The translations under genes were made by a program, and so were the position numbers. The notes below the pieces were generated by a model. It did no database searches. It worked only from the letters and a program-made list of their open reading frames with translations, and was not told where the DNA came from. DNA of 64,000 bases from CAVXEF01 sp963827315 (GTDB lineage Bacteria; Planctomycetota; Phycisphaerae; Sedimentisphaerales; Anaerobacaceae): contig CAWHAL010000004.1 in assembly GCA_963827315.1 (NCBI GenBank), positions 310,001 to 374,000 of the forward strand, given 5' to 3'. Of this stretch, positions 42,594 through 49,591 are shown piece after piece. Each line of letters starts with the position of its first letter. Position 1 is the first letter of the stretch.

Positions 42594-43409
42594 ATGATAG
42601 TCGACTGCCACACACACATAAATGCCGCCAATATAGGTGTCGGAGCTTCTGAATACTTCGCAGCGGCAGAAAAAGTGGATGTCTGTATAGTATTAGCTGA
42701 GCCGGGAAATTCGGGCCGACCTTGCTCCGCCGAAGCGCTTCGCAAAGGCGAGGAGGTCAATAACAGCTTATCCGAGTTCGTCGCCAGGCACCGAGAGAAA
42801 ATGGTGGGTTTTGCATTTGTGGACCCGACGAAAGATGCCGTCGGTGTCAAGAATGTAACGTCGCTGACCAAAAAGCTTGACCTTAAGGGTGCGGTACTTT
42901 ACTGCCCAGCCTGCGGTTTTCATCCTGCCCACAGCAGGGCGATGCGGTTTTACGAATCGGCGAGTGAGCTTGGACTGCCGGTCTTTTTCCATAACGGAGG
43001 TCCTCTCGGCACCGATGCGGTCCTGGATTACGCTCAGCCATACCTTCTGGATGAGGTTGCACGGACATTTCCCGCTTTGAGGATTGTCGTCGGCACAATG
43101 GGAGTGCCGTTTGTTGAACAGACATTGTCTCTGGTAGCCAAGCACGAAAATGTCTATGCGGACCTGACGATTGAGCCTGACAATGTCTGGCAGGTCTATA
43201 ATATGGTTGTGGCGGCGCACGAACACGGTGTAATGGATAAACTGTTGTTTGGCAGCGGCTATCCAGCCGGTAATGTTCAGCGGTGCATGGAGACACTGCT
43301 CGGCTTTAACAAGCTTCTGGCTGATACAAATCTACCGACGGTCCCGCGGGGGACCATTCAAAACATCATTGAACGCGATGCACTGAAACTGCTCGGAATA
43401 GAAAAATAG
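42594..43409 (+). CDS. Amidohydrolase-family protein (amidohydrolase 2-like TIM barrel)
   Basis: The 271-aa protein begins MIVDCHTHINAANIG with the metal-site His-x-His. It has GFAFVDPTKD, VLYCPACGFHP, LPVFFHNGGPLG (barrel His), RIVVGTMGVPFVEQ and NVYADLTI. The last barrel motif, usually GSDxP with a metal-binding Asp, reads LLFGSGYPAGN, so the Asp is replaced by Gly; activity may be altered or lost. Residues about 42-54 (GRPCSAEALRKGE) come from a dispersed repeat duplicated 176 nt upstream. The substrate is unknown. It lies 24 nt before the SNF symporter gene on the same strand, perhaps one transcript. Confidence 0.82.
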   Translation: MIVDCHTHINAANIGVGASEYFAAAEKVDVCIVLAEPGNSGRPCSAEALRKGEEVNNSLSEFVARHREKMVGFAFVDPTKDAVGVKNVTSLTKKLDLKGAVLYCPACGFHPAHSRAMRFYESASELGLPVFFHNGGPLGTDAVLDYAQPYLLDEVARTFPALRIVVGTMGVPFVEQTLSLVAKHENVYADLTIEPDNVWQVYNMVVAAHEHGVMDKLLFGSGYPAGNVQRCMETLLGFNKLLADTNLPTVPRGTIQNIIERDALKLLGIEK

Positions 43410-43433
43410 CCGACACAGGATGTAGGCGAGGTT

Positions 43434-44981
43434 ATGGCGAGGCAAAGGTGGGGAAGTAAGCTCGGCATAATACTGGCCGTGGCGGGAAGCGCAATCGGAC
43501 TGGGAAACTTCTTACGGTTTCCCGTCCAGGCGGCGAGAAACGGTGGCGGGGCATTTATGATTCCCTACTTTGTTGCCCTTTTCCTCCTTGGCCTGCCGCT
43601 GATGTGGATTGAATGGACCATAGGCAGGTTCGGCGGCGGTTTCGGACACTCCACCGCACCGGGGATGTTTCACACCCTTTGGGAAAAGAACAGGTTCATA
43701 AAGTACTTCGGCGTAATAGGCATCTTCGGCCCGCTCGTCATTTTCATATACTATGTTTATATCGAGTCCTGGCTGCTCGGTTACAGCTTCTTTGCCATCA
43801 TGGGTAAATACAACGGCTGCACCGCCGAACAAACTATGACTGCATTTCTTCAGGGTTATCAGGGCCTGGTGAAAAATGGGTACTTCAACGGCATCAGCAC
43901 AGCATACTTCTTCTTCCTGGTTACTTTCATCCTGAATATCCTGATAGTCTATCTGGGCATAAGTGGTGGCATTGAGAAGACCTGCGAGTATGCCCTGCCT
44001 GTGCTTTTCGTATTTGCGATTATCCTTATGGCGAGGGTTTTCCTGCTGGGTGCGCCCGACCCCGCCAGACCCGATTACAACGTCATCAACGGCCTGGGTT
44101 ATCTCTGGAACCCCCAATGGTCTGCCCTCAAAGACGCCAAAGTCTGGCTGGCCGCCGCAGGTCAGATATTTTTCACACTCAGTTGCGGCATAGGCGTAAT
44201 CCTCACCTACGCCAGTTATCTTACGAAGCAGGATGACGTCGCCCTGTCGGGTCTGACAGCAGCTGCCACCAACGAAGTGGCGGAAGTAATCCTCGGCGGC
44301 AGCATCGTGATTCCGGCCGCCTTCGCATTTTTCGGCCCCATAGCCATCAGCCAAATCGCCGCAGGGGGGGCTTTTAACCTTGGTTTTGTTACTATGCCGC
44401 TCGTCCTGCAGAAGATGTCTTTCGGCAACATCCTCGGCTTTATGTGGTTTATGCTCCTTTTCCTCGCCGGCATCACGTCTTCCATTTCGCTCGCTCAGCC
44501 GGCGGTTGCTTTTCTGGAAGACGAGTTTAACCTCTCGAGAAAACAGGCCTGTTTAATTCTTGCCGTCGCTACTTTCATCTTGTGTCAGCCCGCCATCTTT
44601 CTGCTCGGCAGGGGAGTTGTTGACGAACTTGATTTCTGGGGAGGCACATTCTGCCTGGTTTTGTTTGCCACCATCGAGACCATTCTTTTCGGCTGGGTCT
44701 TCGGTATGGAAAAGGCCTGGACCGAAATGCACGTCGGCTCCGACATCACAATTCCACGAATCTACCGCTTCATAATCAAGTATGTCACGCCTGCCTTTCT
44801 GTTGCTCATACTCGGCTTCTGGTTTGTCCAGCAGTGGGTGCCTACAATCCTATTGCGCGGTGTGCCCGCCGAAAATGTCAGGTACATTGTTGCGACGCGG
44901 CTGATGCTGTTCGGCTTTTTCGTGCTTTTGGTGTTTTTGGTCCGGGTAGTCTGGTGCCGCAGAAGGAGGGCGCAAATATGA
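43434..44981 (+). CDS. Sodium:neurotransmitter symporter family (SNF/NSS) transporter
   Basis: The 515-aa protein has about 12 membrane helices and the LeuT-type first helix, GSAIGLGNFLRFPVQAARNG, followed by GGGAFMIPYFVALFLLGLPL and MWIEWTIGRFGG. The unwound helix region GNFLRFP and ASYLTKQDDVALSG (helix 6-7 region) are typical. Family members import amino acids or related amines with sodium; the substrate is not predictable. Its TGA overlaps the ATG of a 41-codon gene, whose product resembles the small accessory subunits of such symporters. Early residues MARQRWGSKLG match prokaryotic NSS starts. Confidence 0.93.
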   Translation: MARQRWGSKLGIILAVAGSAIGLGNFLRFPVQAARNGGGAFMIPYFVALFLLGLPLMWIEWTIGRFGGGFGHSTAPGMFHTLWEKNRFIKYFGVIGIFGPLVIFIYYVYIESWLLGYSFFAIMGKYNGCTAEQTMTAFLQGYQGLVKNGYFNGISTAYFFFLVTFILNILIVYLGISGGIEKTCEYALPVLFVFAIILMARVFLLGAPDPARPDYNVINGLGYLWNPQWSALKDAKVWLAAAGQIFFTLSCGIGVILTYASYLTKQDDVALSGLTAAATNEVAEVILGGSIVIPAAFAFFGPIAISQIAAGGAFNLGFVTMPLVLQKMSFGNILGFMWFMLLFLAGITSSISLAQPAVAFLEDEFNLSRKQACLILAVATFILCQPAIFLLGRGVVDELDFWGGTFCLVLFATIETILFGWVFGMEKAWTEMHVGSDITIPRIYRFIIKYVTPAFLLLILGFWFVQQWVPTILLRGVPAENVRYIVATRLMLFGFFVLLVFLVRVVWCRRRRAQI

Positions 44982-45103
44982 CTTTGGCAGGATGGATATT
45001 CCTTTCCATAAGCTGGCTGGTGATTCTGTCGCTCTTTTTGTTATCACTCATTCGCACCCTGCGCACCAGAAACCATAACAACTCCGGCAACCGGGATGTT
45101 TAA
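44978..45103 (+). CDS. 41-aa single-helix membrane protein, putative symporter small accessory subunit
   Basis: ATG 44978 overlaps the symporter stop (ATGA). The product has one membrane helix (about 4-26: AGWIFLSISWLVILSLFLLS) and a basic, polar tail (RTLRTRNHNNSGNRDV). Small subunits of this size, for example MetS of Corynebacterium MetPS, are known partners of NSS transporters. Position, coupling and topology fit that role, but sequence similarity is too short to prove it. Confidence 0.75.
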   Translation: MTLAGWIFLSISWLVILSLFLLSLIRTLRTRNHNNSGNRDV

Positions 45104-45176
45104 ATGACGCAATCAGAGCGCGGTGTGTTTAACTTGCAATTTATCGCGTCTGATTGAAGCGAATATCCGCGGGACA

Positions 45177-45446
45177 CTATTTCGGCTTGAAGCCCTTTAC
45201 CTTGCCGCTGGTGTATTTTTTGCAGGCCTTTTCGAGGTCGACGTCGCTTATGTTTGCCAGCGTGCACAGCCATGCGAATACGTCAGCGAATTCTTCTTCT
45301 TTGTTTCGCTGGCTCTTCTGTGCGAGCGCGGTGGCAAGCTCGCCGACCTCTTCGATGAACCACATAAACGTTGCAGGGATTCCTCTTTTCTGGTCGCGTT
45401 TTTTGTATTTTTCCGCGATTAGCCGCTGAAATTCACCGATACGCAT
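45177..45446 (-). CDS. MazG-like nucleotide pyrophosphohydrolase
   Basis: The 89-aa all-helical protein has the MazG/dCTPase motif ExxE-12-ExxD: WFIEEVGELATAL and EEEFADVFAWLCTLANI. The metal-binding acidic residues are in place. Such small MazG-like enzymes hydrolyse non-canonical NTPs to NMP and PPi. It lies 17 nt after the Rrf2 gene on the same strand, suggesting co-transcription. The protein ends KGFKPK, shorter than full MazG (two domains). Which nucleotide it cleans up is unknown. Confidence 0.88.
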   Translation of the reverse strand: MRIGEFQRLIAEKYKKRDQKRGIPATFMWFIEEVGELATALAQKSQRNKEEEFADVFAWLCTLANISDVDLEKACKKYTSGKVKGFKPK

Positions 45447-45463
45447 TCTTTTCTGGCCAGCTA

Positions 45464-45859
45464 TTATCTAAGCAGGTCTGCGAGTTTGGTCTTTTCGAAG
45501 ACAGCTTTTGCTGCGGCAAGGGCCTTTTCGTAGCTTTGTTCAGTTCGAACGGCGAATTTCTCTTTGCCTGCGTGCTCCGTCATGTCCAACTGGCTTGTCA
45601 GAGGTCCGTCAACAGCCTCGATAATCTCAAGCATTGTGATTTTCCTGGTTGGTCTGGCCAGCGAGAAGCCGCCTCTGGGCCCTCTTTTGCTCCGCAGCAC
45701 ATTTGCTCTAACAAGCTGCTGGAGTATCTTGAGCAGATATTCCAAAGGTATATTGTACTCTTTGGATATCGTCTGCGACAGGATGATATTTTTGTCTAAG
45801 TGCCTGGCGATGTAGCCGACCGCCAGCAACCCATACCCTGTTGATCTGCTGATTCTCAT
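45464..45859 (-). CDS. Rrf2-family transcriptional regulator
   Basis: The 131-aa protein has the Rrf2 winged helix: MRISRSTGYGLLAVGYIARH, ISKEYNIPLEYLLKILQQLV and RSKRGPRGGFSLARPTRKIT with the wing, then MLEIIEAVDGPL. The IscR-type cluster cysteines are absent (no Cys in the C-terminal half), so Fe-S sensing by that mechanism is unlikely. An AAAGGAGGC-like site precedes the ATG. It is upstream of the MazG-like gene and divergent from a 400-nt structured spacer leading to the STAS gene, which could hold its operator. Confidence 0.9.
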   Translation of the reverse strand: MRISRSTGYGLLAVGYIARHLDKNIILSQTISKEYNIPLEYLLKILQQLVRANVLRSKRGPRGGFSLARPTRKITMLEIIEAVDGPLTSQLDMTEHAGKEKFAVRTEQSYEKALAAAKAVFEKTKLADLLR

Positions 45860-46222
45860 TTTAGCCTCCTTTGAAATGGACTAACAATATGGTTTATCGT
45901 CGCGATTTAAGCGATTTTCGACATATTATACATATCTGCGGTTATACGTCTTGCCAGGAAACTCCTTATTTTGGCAGCGGAAATACCTTATACGAAAATT
46001 TGTTGATAATCAGCGGCGGCAGGGCACTTGAAACCCTGCCGGTTTTTAATCGCCGGTTGCACTTAAACTACTTTTTTAGCCTTTTTTCCCAAAATAACTG
46101 GTTAGGATATAGGGTTATTTTGTTTTGGGAAGCCGGTATAATTCCAGAAAAGCTGCTGATATGCAAGCATTTTTTTAAAAAGTAATAAAATTATTAAAAA
46201 TTTTCCTAAGCACCCAAAAAGC
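45860..46222. other. Structured spacer; possible non-coding RNA ending in a terminator at 46017-46047
   Basis: No gene seen. CGGCAGGG (46017-46024) pairs with CCCTGCCG (46034-46041) and is followed by GTTTTT, a plus-strand terminator with no upstream plus-strand gene. A second inverted repeat, CAAAATAAC (46090-46098) with GTTATTTTG (46114-46122), follows. A short transcript starting divergent to the Rrf2 gene is possible. Confidence 0.5.
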
Positions 46223-46251
46223 TTGACATTTAGATTGTCCTGACGTAGGAT
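46223..46251 (+). promoter_or_regulatory. Putative sigma70 promoter of the STAS gene
   Basis: A perfect TTGACA (46223-46228), a 17-bp spacer and TAGGAT (46246-46251, 4 of 6) lie 36 nt upstream of ATG 46288. Confidence 0.7.
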
Positions 46252-46287
46252 TTTGGCACATTTTTGCCGTTTTTCAGGGAGATTATT

Positions 46288-46665
46288 ATGGAGCAGATTA
46301 AACCCAGAATAGCTGTCGAGTACGCCCCAAACGCAACAATAGTTACTTTTACCGACGAGAAAATCCTTGATGAGCAGGACATCAGTGCGCTCCAGGACTC
46401 AATCATCTCTGTCATTGAGTCCGCCTCCGGCGGAATAAATCTGATTTTGGATTTTAGCAAGGTTCGATTCCTTTCGTCGGCTGTTTTAGGACTTTTAATC
46501 AGAATCAGCAAAAGGGTCTACCAGCGCAACGGCCAGCTAAGGCTTTGTAATATAAATCCGAAGATATATGAGATTTTCAAGATAACCCGGCTGACCAAGA
46601 TTTTTGATATATATCCCGATGTGAAAAGTGCCGGCAAAGGTTTGCCCGAACCTGAGCAGCCTTGA
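46288..46665 (+). CDS. STAS-domain anti-sigma factor antagonist
   Basis: The 125-aa single-domain protein starts MEQIKPRIAVEYAPNATIVT after AGGGAG. Family strands and helices are visible: FTDEKILDEQDISALQDSII, GGINLILDFSKVRFLSSAVL (the LSSA region holds the phosphorylatable Ser position), GLLIRISKRVYQRNGQLRLC, NINPKIYEIFKITRLTKIFD. It resembles SpoIIAA/RsbV, which release a sigma factor or other target by binding the anti-sigma kinase. The kinase gene follows 101 nt downstream, so the two form a partner-switching pair. No dedicated sigma factor of the SigB type lies nearby. Confidence 0.93.
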   Translation: MEQIKPRIAVEYAPNATIVTFTDEKILDEQDISALQDSIISVIESASGGINLILDFSKVRFLSSAVLGLLIRISKRVYQRNGQLRLCNINPKIYEIFKITRLTKIFDIYPDVKSAGKGLPEPEQP

Positions 46666-46766
46666 CCTTTCCGGTCTGTCCACAAGCATTGGTCGGCGTG
46701 GACGCTTTGGTGCTGAGCAGTGGCGGATGACTGTCTGATGCCACTGCTTCTTGAAATAGTTCCTTT

Positions 46767-47207
46767 ATGGCGTCAGAAACCTCGATAAGTCGTTCAGCAG
46801 TTGTAGAAAGCAAACCGTCTGCTGTTGAAAAGCAGTGGACATGGATTTTGCCCAAGCTGAAGGCCCACAATTTTAATGAGGAGGACATATTCGCTGTCCA
46901 TCTGGCGATGGAAGAGGCTTTCATCAATGCCGTCAGGCACGGCAATAAAATGGACCCGCAGAAAGAGGTTAAAATTGATTACTTAGTGGACGAGGGAAAG
47001 GTCGAGATTTCGATGACCGACGAAGGTCAGGGCTTTGACCCTGATGTCGTCCCGGACCCGAGGTGTGGCGAAAATCTCTATAAGACAGGTGGAAGGGGAC
47101 TGTTGCTTATACGCTCTTATATGGACGTAGTTGAATTCAACAATCGCGGCAATCGTGTCCGTATGGTCAGATACAAGGAAAGGCCGCGCAAAAAAAGTCA
47201 AATCTGA
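46767..47207 (+). CDS. Anti-sigma regulatory factor / serine kinase (HATPase_c, RsbW-like)
   Basis: The 146-aa GHKL-fold protein has an N-box, VHLAMEEAFINAVRHGNKMD, with Glu and Asn for Mg-ATP, G1 box ISMTDEGQGFDPDVV and G2 box GGRGLLLIRSYMDVVEF. It is the likely kinase of the STAS protein upstream. Residues 1-35 are polar. Whether its output is a sigma factor or, as in many environmental bacteria, another target cannot be decided here. The ECF sigma gene 750 bp away is not of the class usually held by RsbW proteins. Confidence 0.92.
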   Translation: MASETSISRSAVVESKPSAVEKQWTWILPKLKAHNFNEEDIFAVHLAMEEAFINAVRHGNKMDPQKEVKIDYLVDEGKVEISMTDEGQGFDPDVVPDPRCGENLYKTGGRGLLLIRSYMDVVEFNNRGNRVRMVRYKERPRKKSQI

Positions 47208-47311
47208 AAGCAAAATCAGCCGATAACGTAGTATCGTAGCAGCATTTTACCAACCGATTGTTCGTCTCGGCGAAGGCGCCGAGCCGTAGCCGGAAAGGAA
47301 ATACTCTTCAG

Positions 47312-47971
47312 ATGTATAAAAAAGCCTTTATTCTATGCGGTTGTTTATTTGTTCTCAGTGGCTGTTTATTTGTGCTAAGCGGTTGTGCGGGTGAGGAACC
47401 TCTGCCCAGGATAGCTTATGACTACAACCTGGAGAGGCAAATTCCTCAGCCGCTGGCACCTGCTCCGAAGCCTCGCTCCAGTATTATCGAAGGGGTTCCT
47501 CAAGGCTGGATGCCGGCTTCGCAGACGGAAAGGAGCTGGTCGGCTATCATAATACATCATTCCGGCTCAGAGAGCGGCGACGCAGCTATATTTGACAGAT
47601 GGCACAGGGAAGGCCGTCACTGGAATGGGATCGGATATGATTTTGTCATTGGTAATGGAACCAACAGCGCGGATGGCCAGGTCGAAGTAACCTACCGCTG
47701 GCTCAATCAGCAGACAGGCGCCCATTGCGGCGGAACAGCGGGTAACTGGGCCAATGAGGAGGCAGTCGGGATTTGTCTGGTGGGAGATTTCAATCAAACA
47801 TCGCCTACATCCCGCCAGATGCAGTCGCTTGTGAGATTGGTACGGTTTCTGCAAAGCCGTTATGGAATACCGAAGAGCCGCATTTATGGCCACAATACCA
47901 CGCCCGGCGGAAGGTCAACGGACTGCCCCGGAAAGAGATTTCCGATGGCAGAGCTGAAATCACAACTCTAA
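47312..47971 (+). CDS. N-acetylmuramoyl-L-alanine amidase (amidase_2/PGRP fold), lipoprotein
   Basis: The start at 47312 (AAGGAA upstream) gives 219 aa. The leader has two back-to-back lipoboxes, CLFVLSGC then LFVLSGC, produced by a 24-nt tandem duplication; the second cysteine (25) or the first (18) could be lipidated. The catalytic domain shows SAIIIHHSGSESGDAAIFD (zinc His), GRHWNGIGYDFVIGNG, GAHCGG, AVGICLVGDFN, IYGHNTTPGGRSTDCPG (second His and Cys ligands). It cleaves the MurNAc-Ala bond in peptidoglycan, probably in recycling or remodelling at the envelope. Its 3' end overlaps the convergent sigma gene. Confidence 0.93.
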   Translation: MYKKAFILCGCLFVLSGCLFVLSGCAGEEPLPRIAYDYNLERQIPQPLAPAPKPRSSIIEGVPQGWMPASQTERSWSAIIIHHSGSESGDAAIFDRWHREGRHWNGIGYDFVIGNGTNSADGQVEVTYRWLNQQTGAHCGGTAGNWANEEAVGICLVGDFNQTSPTSRQMQSLVRLVRFLQSRYGIPKSRIYGHNTTPGGRSTDCPGKRFPMAELKSQL

Positions 47972-48829
47972 CAACGGTGTTATTGACGATACAGGGTCGC
48001 CAACCACACCCAGAAAAGCACATACAAAACGAGAACCAGAATCCCAACACCGTAGAGAACCGACTTTGTTGTTGCACAGACCGTAAATAAGGTCGCCAAA
48101 AAAGTCACCAGTAGTCCGACTTTTGAAGATACCAGACTTATGATTGCAGCAAACGTGTCCACCTCCAGAACGCTGGCTGAGACCAGGGTTGTTGCCGAAG
48201 AGACCTCGCTCGGCTTGGTGAGTATTCTGAACAATACTAAGCCGGCCAGAATATATTCTTTGCCGAAGCCGCCTCGGGCCAGATGTCTTCCAAGCGATTT
48301 TTTGGCGCAAAAACAAAACGCGGGCACGCAACTCTTTACAGTCCAGCATCTGGGCGATTTCGGCGTAAGACAGGTTCTCAAAACAGCGCAAAATCAACAC
48401 ATTTCTGTATTCTATCTTCAGCTTGTCCATCGCCTTAAGGACAATCTCCGAAAGTTCCATACGCATAACATAGTTCAGACCTGTGAGGCTTTCGTCCGTG
48501 GTCTGACTGAGGATGCTGTTTGCAACCCTAAGGGTGATTGACCGTTGCCTGCTGCGATCGCGAAAGTGATGCTGGACCTTGCCGAGTACCAGCCGGTAGA
48601 CCCAGCACCAGAAACTCTCAGGGCTTTTGACTCTGTCGAGCGATTTGACCAATTCCAATAGGGTCTCCTGTAGAATATCCTCGGCGAGGTCGTAATTCAG
48701 GGTAAGTCCCCGAATGTACGGCAGGACCCGGTCGGCAACCTGCTGCGACAACTGGGACATGGCCTCACTGTTGCCGCACTGCGCCTGCTTTACCAACCAT
48801 ATAACACCCGTTTCGTTTTCTATCCGCAT
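47960..48829 (-). CDS. ECF-type RNA polymerase sigma factor with membrane tail, apparently frameshifted in the C-terminal half
   Basis: Residues 1 to about 175 form an ECF sigma factor: region 2 has YIRGLTLNYDLAEDILQETL and SPESFWCWVYRLVLGKVQHH; region 4 has LKIEYRNVLILRCFENLSYA and EIAQMLDCKELRARVLFLR. The next codons continue only as low-quality sequence. The alternative frame reads AKKSLGRHLARGGFGKEYIL and then two or three membrane helices, ending at 47980 (LYVLFWVWLATLYRQ). The switch lies at GGCGC (48304-48308), where two missing bases would restore LFLRAKKSL. An intact gene would give a membrane-anchored sigma factor of about 280 aa. No anti-sigma gene adjoins it. Confidence 0.85.
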   Translation of the reverse strand: MRIENETGVIWLVKQAQCGNSEAMSQLSQQVADRVLPYIRGLTLNYDLAEDILQETLLELVKSLDRVKSPESFWCWVYRLVLGKVQHHFRDRSRQRSITLRVANSILSQTTDESLTGLNYVMRMELSEIVLKAMDKLKIEYRNVLILRCFENLSYAEIAQMLDCKELRARVLFLRQKIAWKTSGPRRLRQRIYSGRLSIVQNTHQAERGLFGNNPGLSQRSGGGHVCCNHKSGIFKSRTTGDFFGDLIYGLCNNKVGSLRCWDSGSRFVCAFLGVVGDPVSSITPLLEL

Positions 48830-49310
48830 ACTCTTAATATGCCGTATATAATAGTCCGAATTGGCGGGGGTTTGTTACAGTTTGTCTGTTTTTTTTCGTA
48901 AAATCCACGCTCTGTGCAGAGAAAACCCTCTTTTTGACGTTCAAAACGACTTGCTGGCCGATTGAGCGGCGTTTTTTTGCGAAAAACCCTTCAAAAAAAT
49001 CGCTTGTGGGTGTAACGAAACGTTGTTTTCCTGGACTAAGACTGTAGGCAAAGAACTTTTCATCACCCTCCTCCGAAGCCAGATTCTGTTGTTAGGAATC
49101 TGGCTTTTTCATTGTGGATTCGACAGGCTCACCACGAGGTGGAGTTGTTAAAATAGCTTAATAGCACCTCGGGTTAGTCGTTGCTAAACTATCAAACACG
49201 TACTCACCCCGAATTACAAAAAACGTCTGAAAAATCCCATAATTTCCTTGACAAATACATTTGACATAAAGTACTTTTGCAATACATCCATTTTTTGAGG
49301 AGGAGTAAAA
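48830..49310. other. Spacer with possible small RNA and a repeat element
   Basis: About 480 nt without a gene. Upstream of a strong plus-strand terminator (49076-49109) lies the C-rich stretch CACCCTCCTCC (49064-49074), complementary to the GGAGGAG ribosome sites of the two genes downstream. At 49118-49137 a GATTCGACAGGCTCACCACG dispersed repeat occurs. TTGACA words at 49248-49253 and 49261-49266 could be part of the promoter for the genes at 49311 and 49592, but no good -10 box was found. Confidence 0.55.
49076..49109 (+). terminator. Rho-independent terminator of an unassigned transcript
   Basis: AAGCCAGATTC (49076-49086) pairs perfectly with GAATCTGGCTT (49096-49106) around a 9-nt loop, and a T-run follows. 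No plus-strand gene precedes it closely (the amidase ended at 47971), so it probably ends a small RNA. Confidence 0.85.
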
Positions 49311-49451
49311 ATGCCAGCCAAAAAGTCATCCTGCATTTTACCTATTTTATCACTGATTACATTCATCACCAGCATTTATGGTACAGCTGAGGCAAGGCCG
49401 GCGAATTTGCTCAATATTTCTGAAATTTTTGAAAAAAAGTGTAACAAATGA
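49311..49451 (+). pseudogene. Truncated duplicate of the leader of the giant secreted protein
   Basis: A 46-codon frame with a perfect GAGGAGGAG site encodes MPAKKSSCILPILSLITFIT followed by SIYGTAEARPANLL. It matches the signal peptide of the gene at 49592 (MSAKKSFFVLPILSLICLFS...CGTAEAKS), including the ribosome site and spacing; about 100 bp are duplicated. After GTAEAR it diverges and stops at 49451. It is either a relic of a tandem paralogue or a very short exported peptide. Confidence 0.8.
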
Positions 49452-49591
49452 GAGATTAGATGCACTTAGTAAGTAATAGCAGGGTTGCATAATGGACATT
49501 GAGATTTACCGTGTGGTTCTGTTGGCATTAACTCTGTAAAAATGGGTTTTTCCTGCGAAATAGAGGAGTATTTTTTAAAGGAGGAGTAAAA

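Noticed and set aside
45871..46185. 104-codon plus-strand frame in the Rrf2/STAS spacer
   Set aside because: It has no ribosome site, its composition is not protein-like, and it runs through a terminator hairpin.
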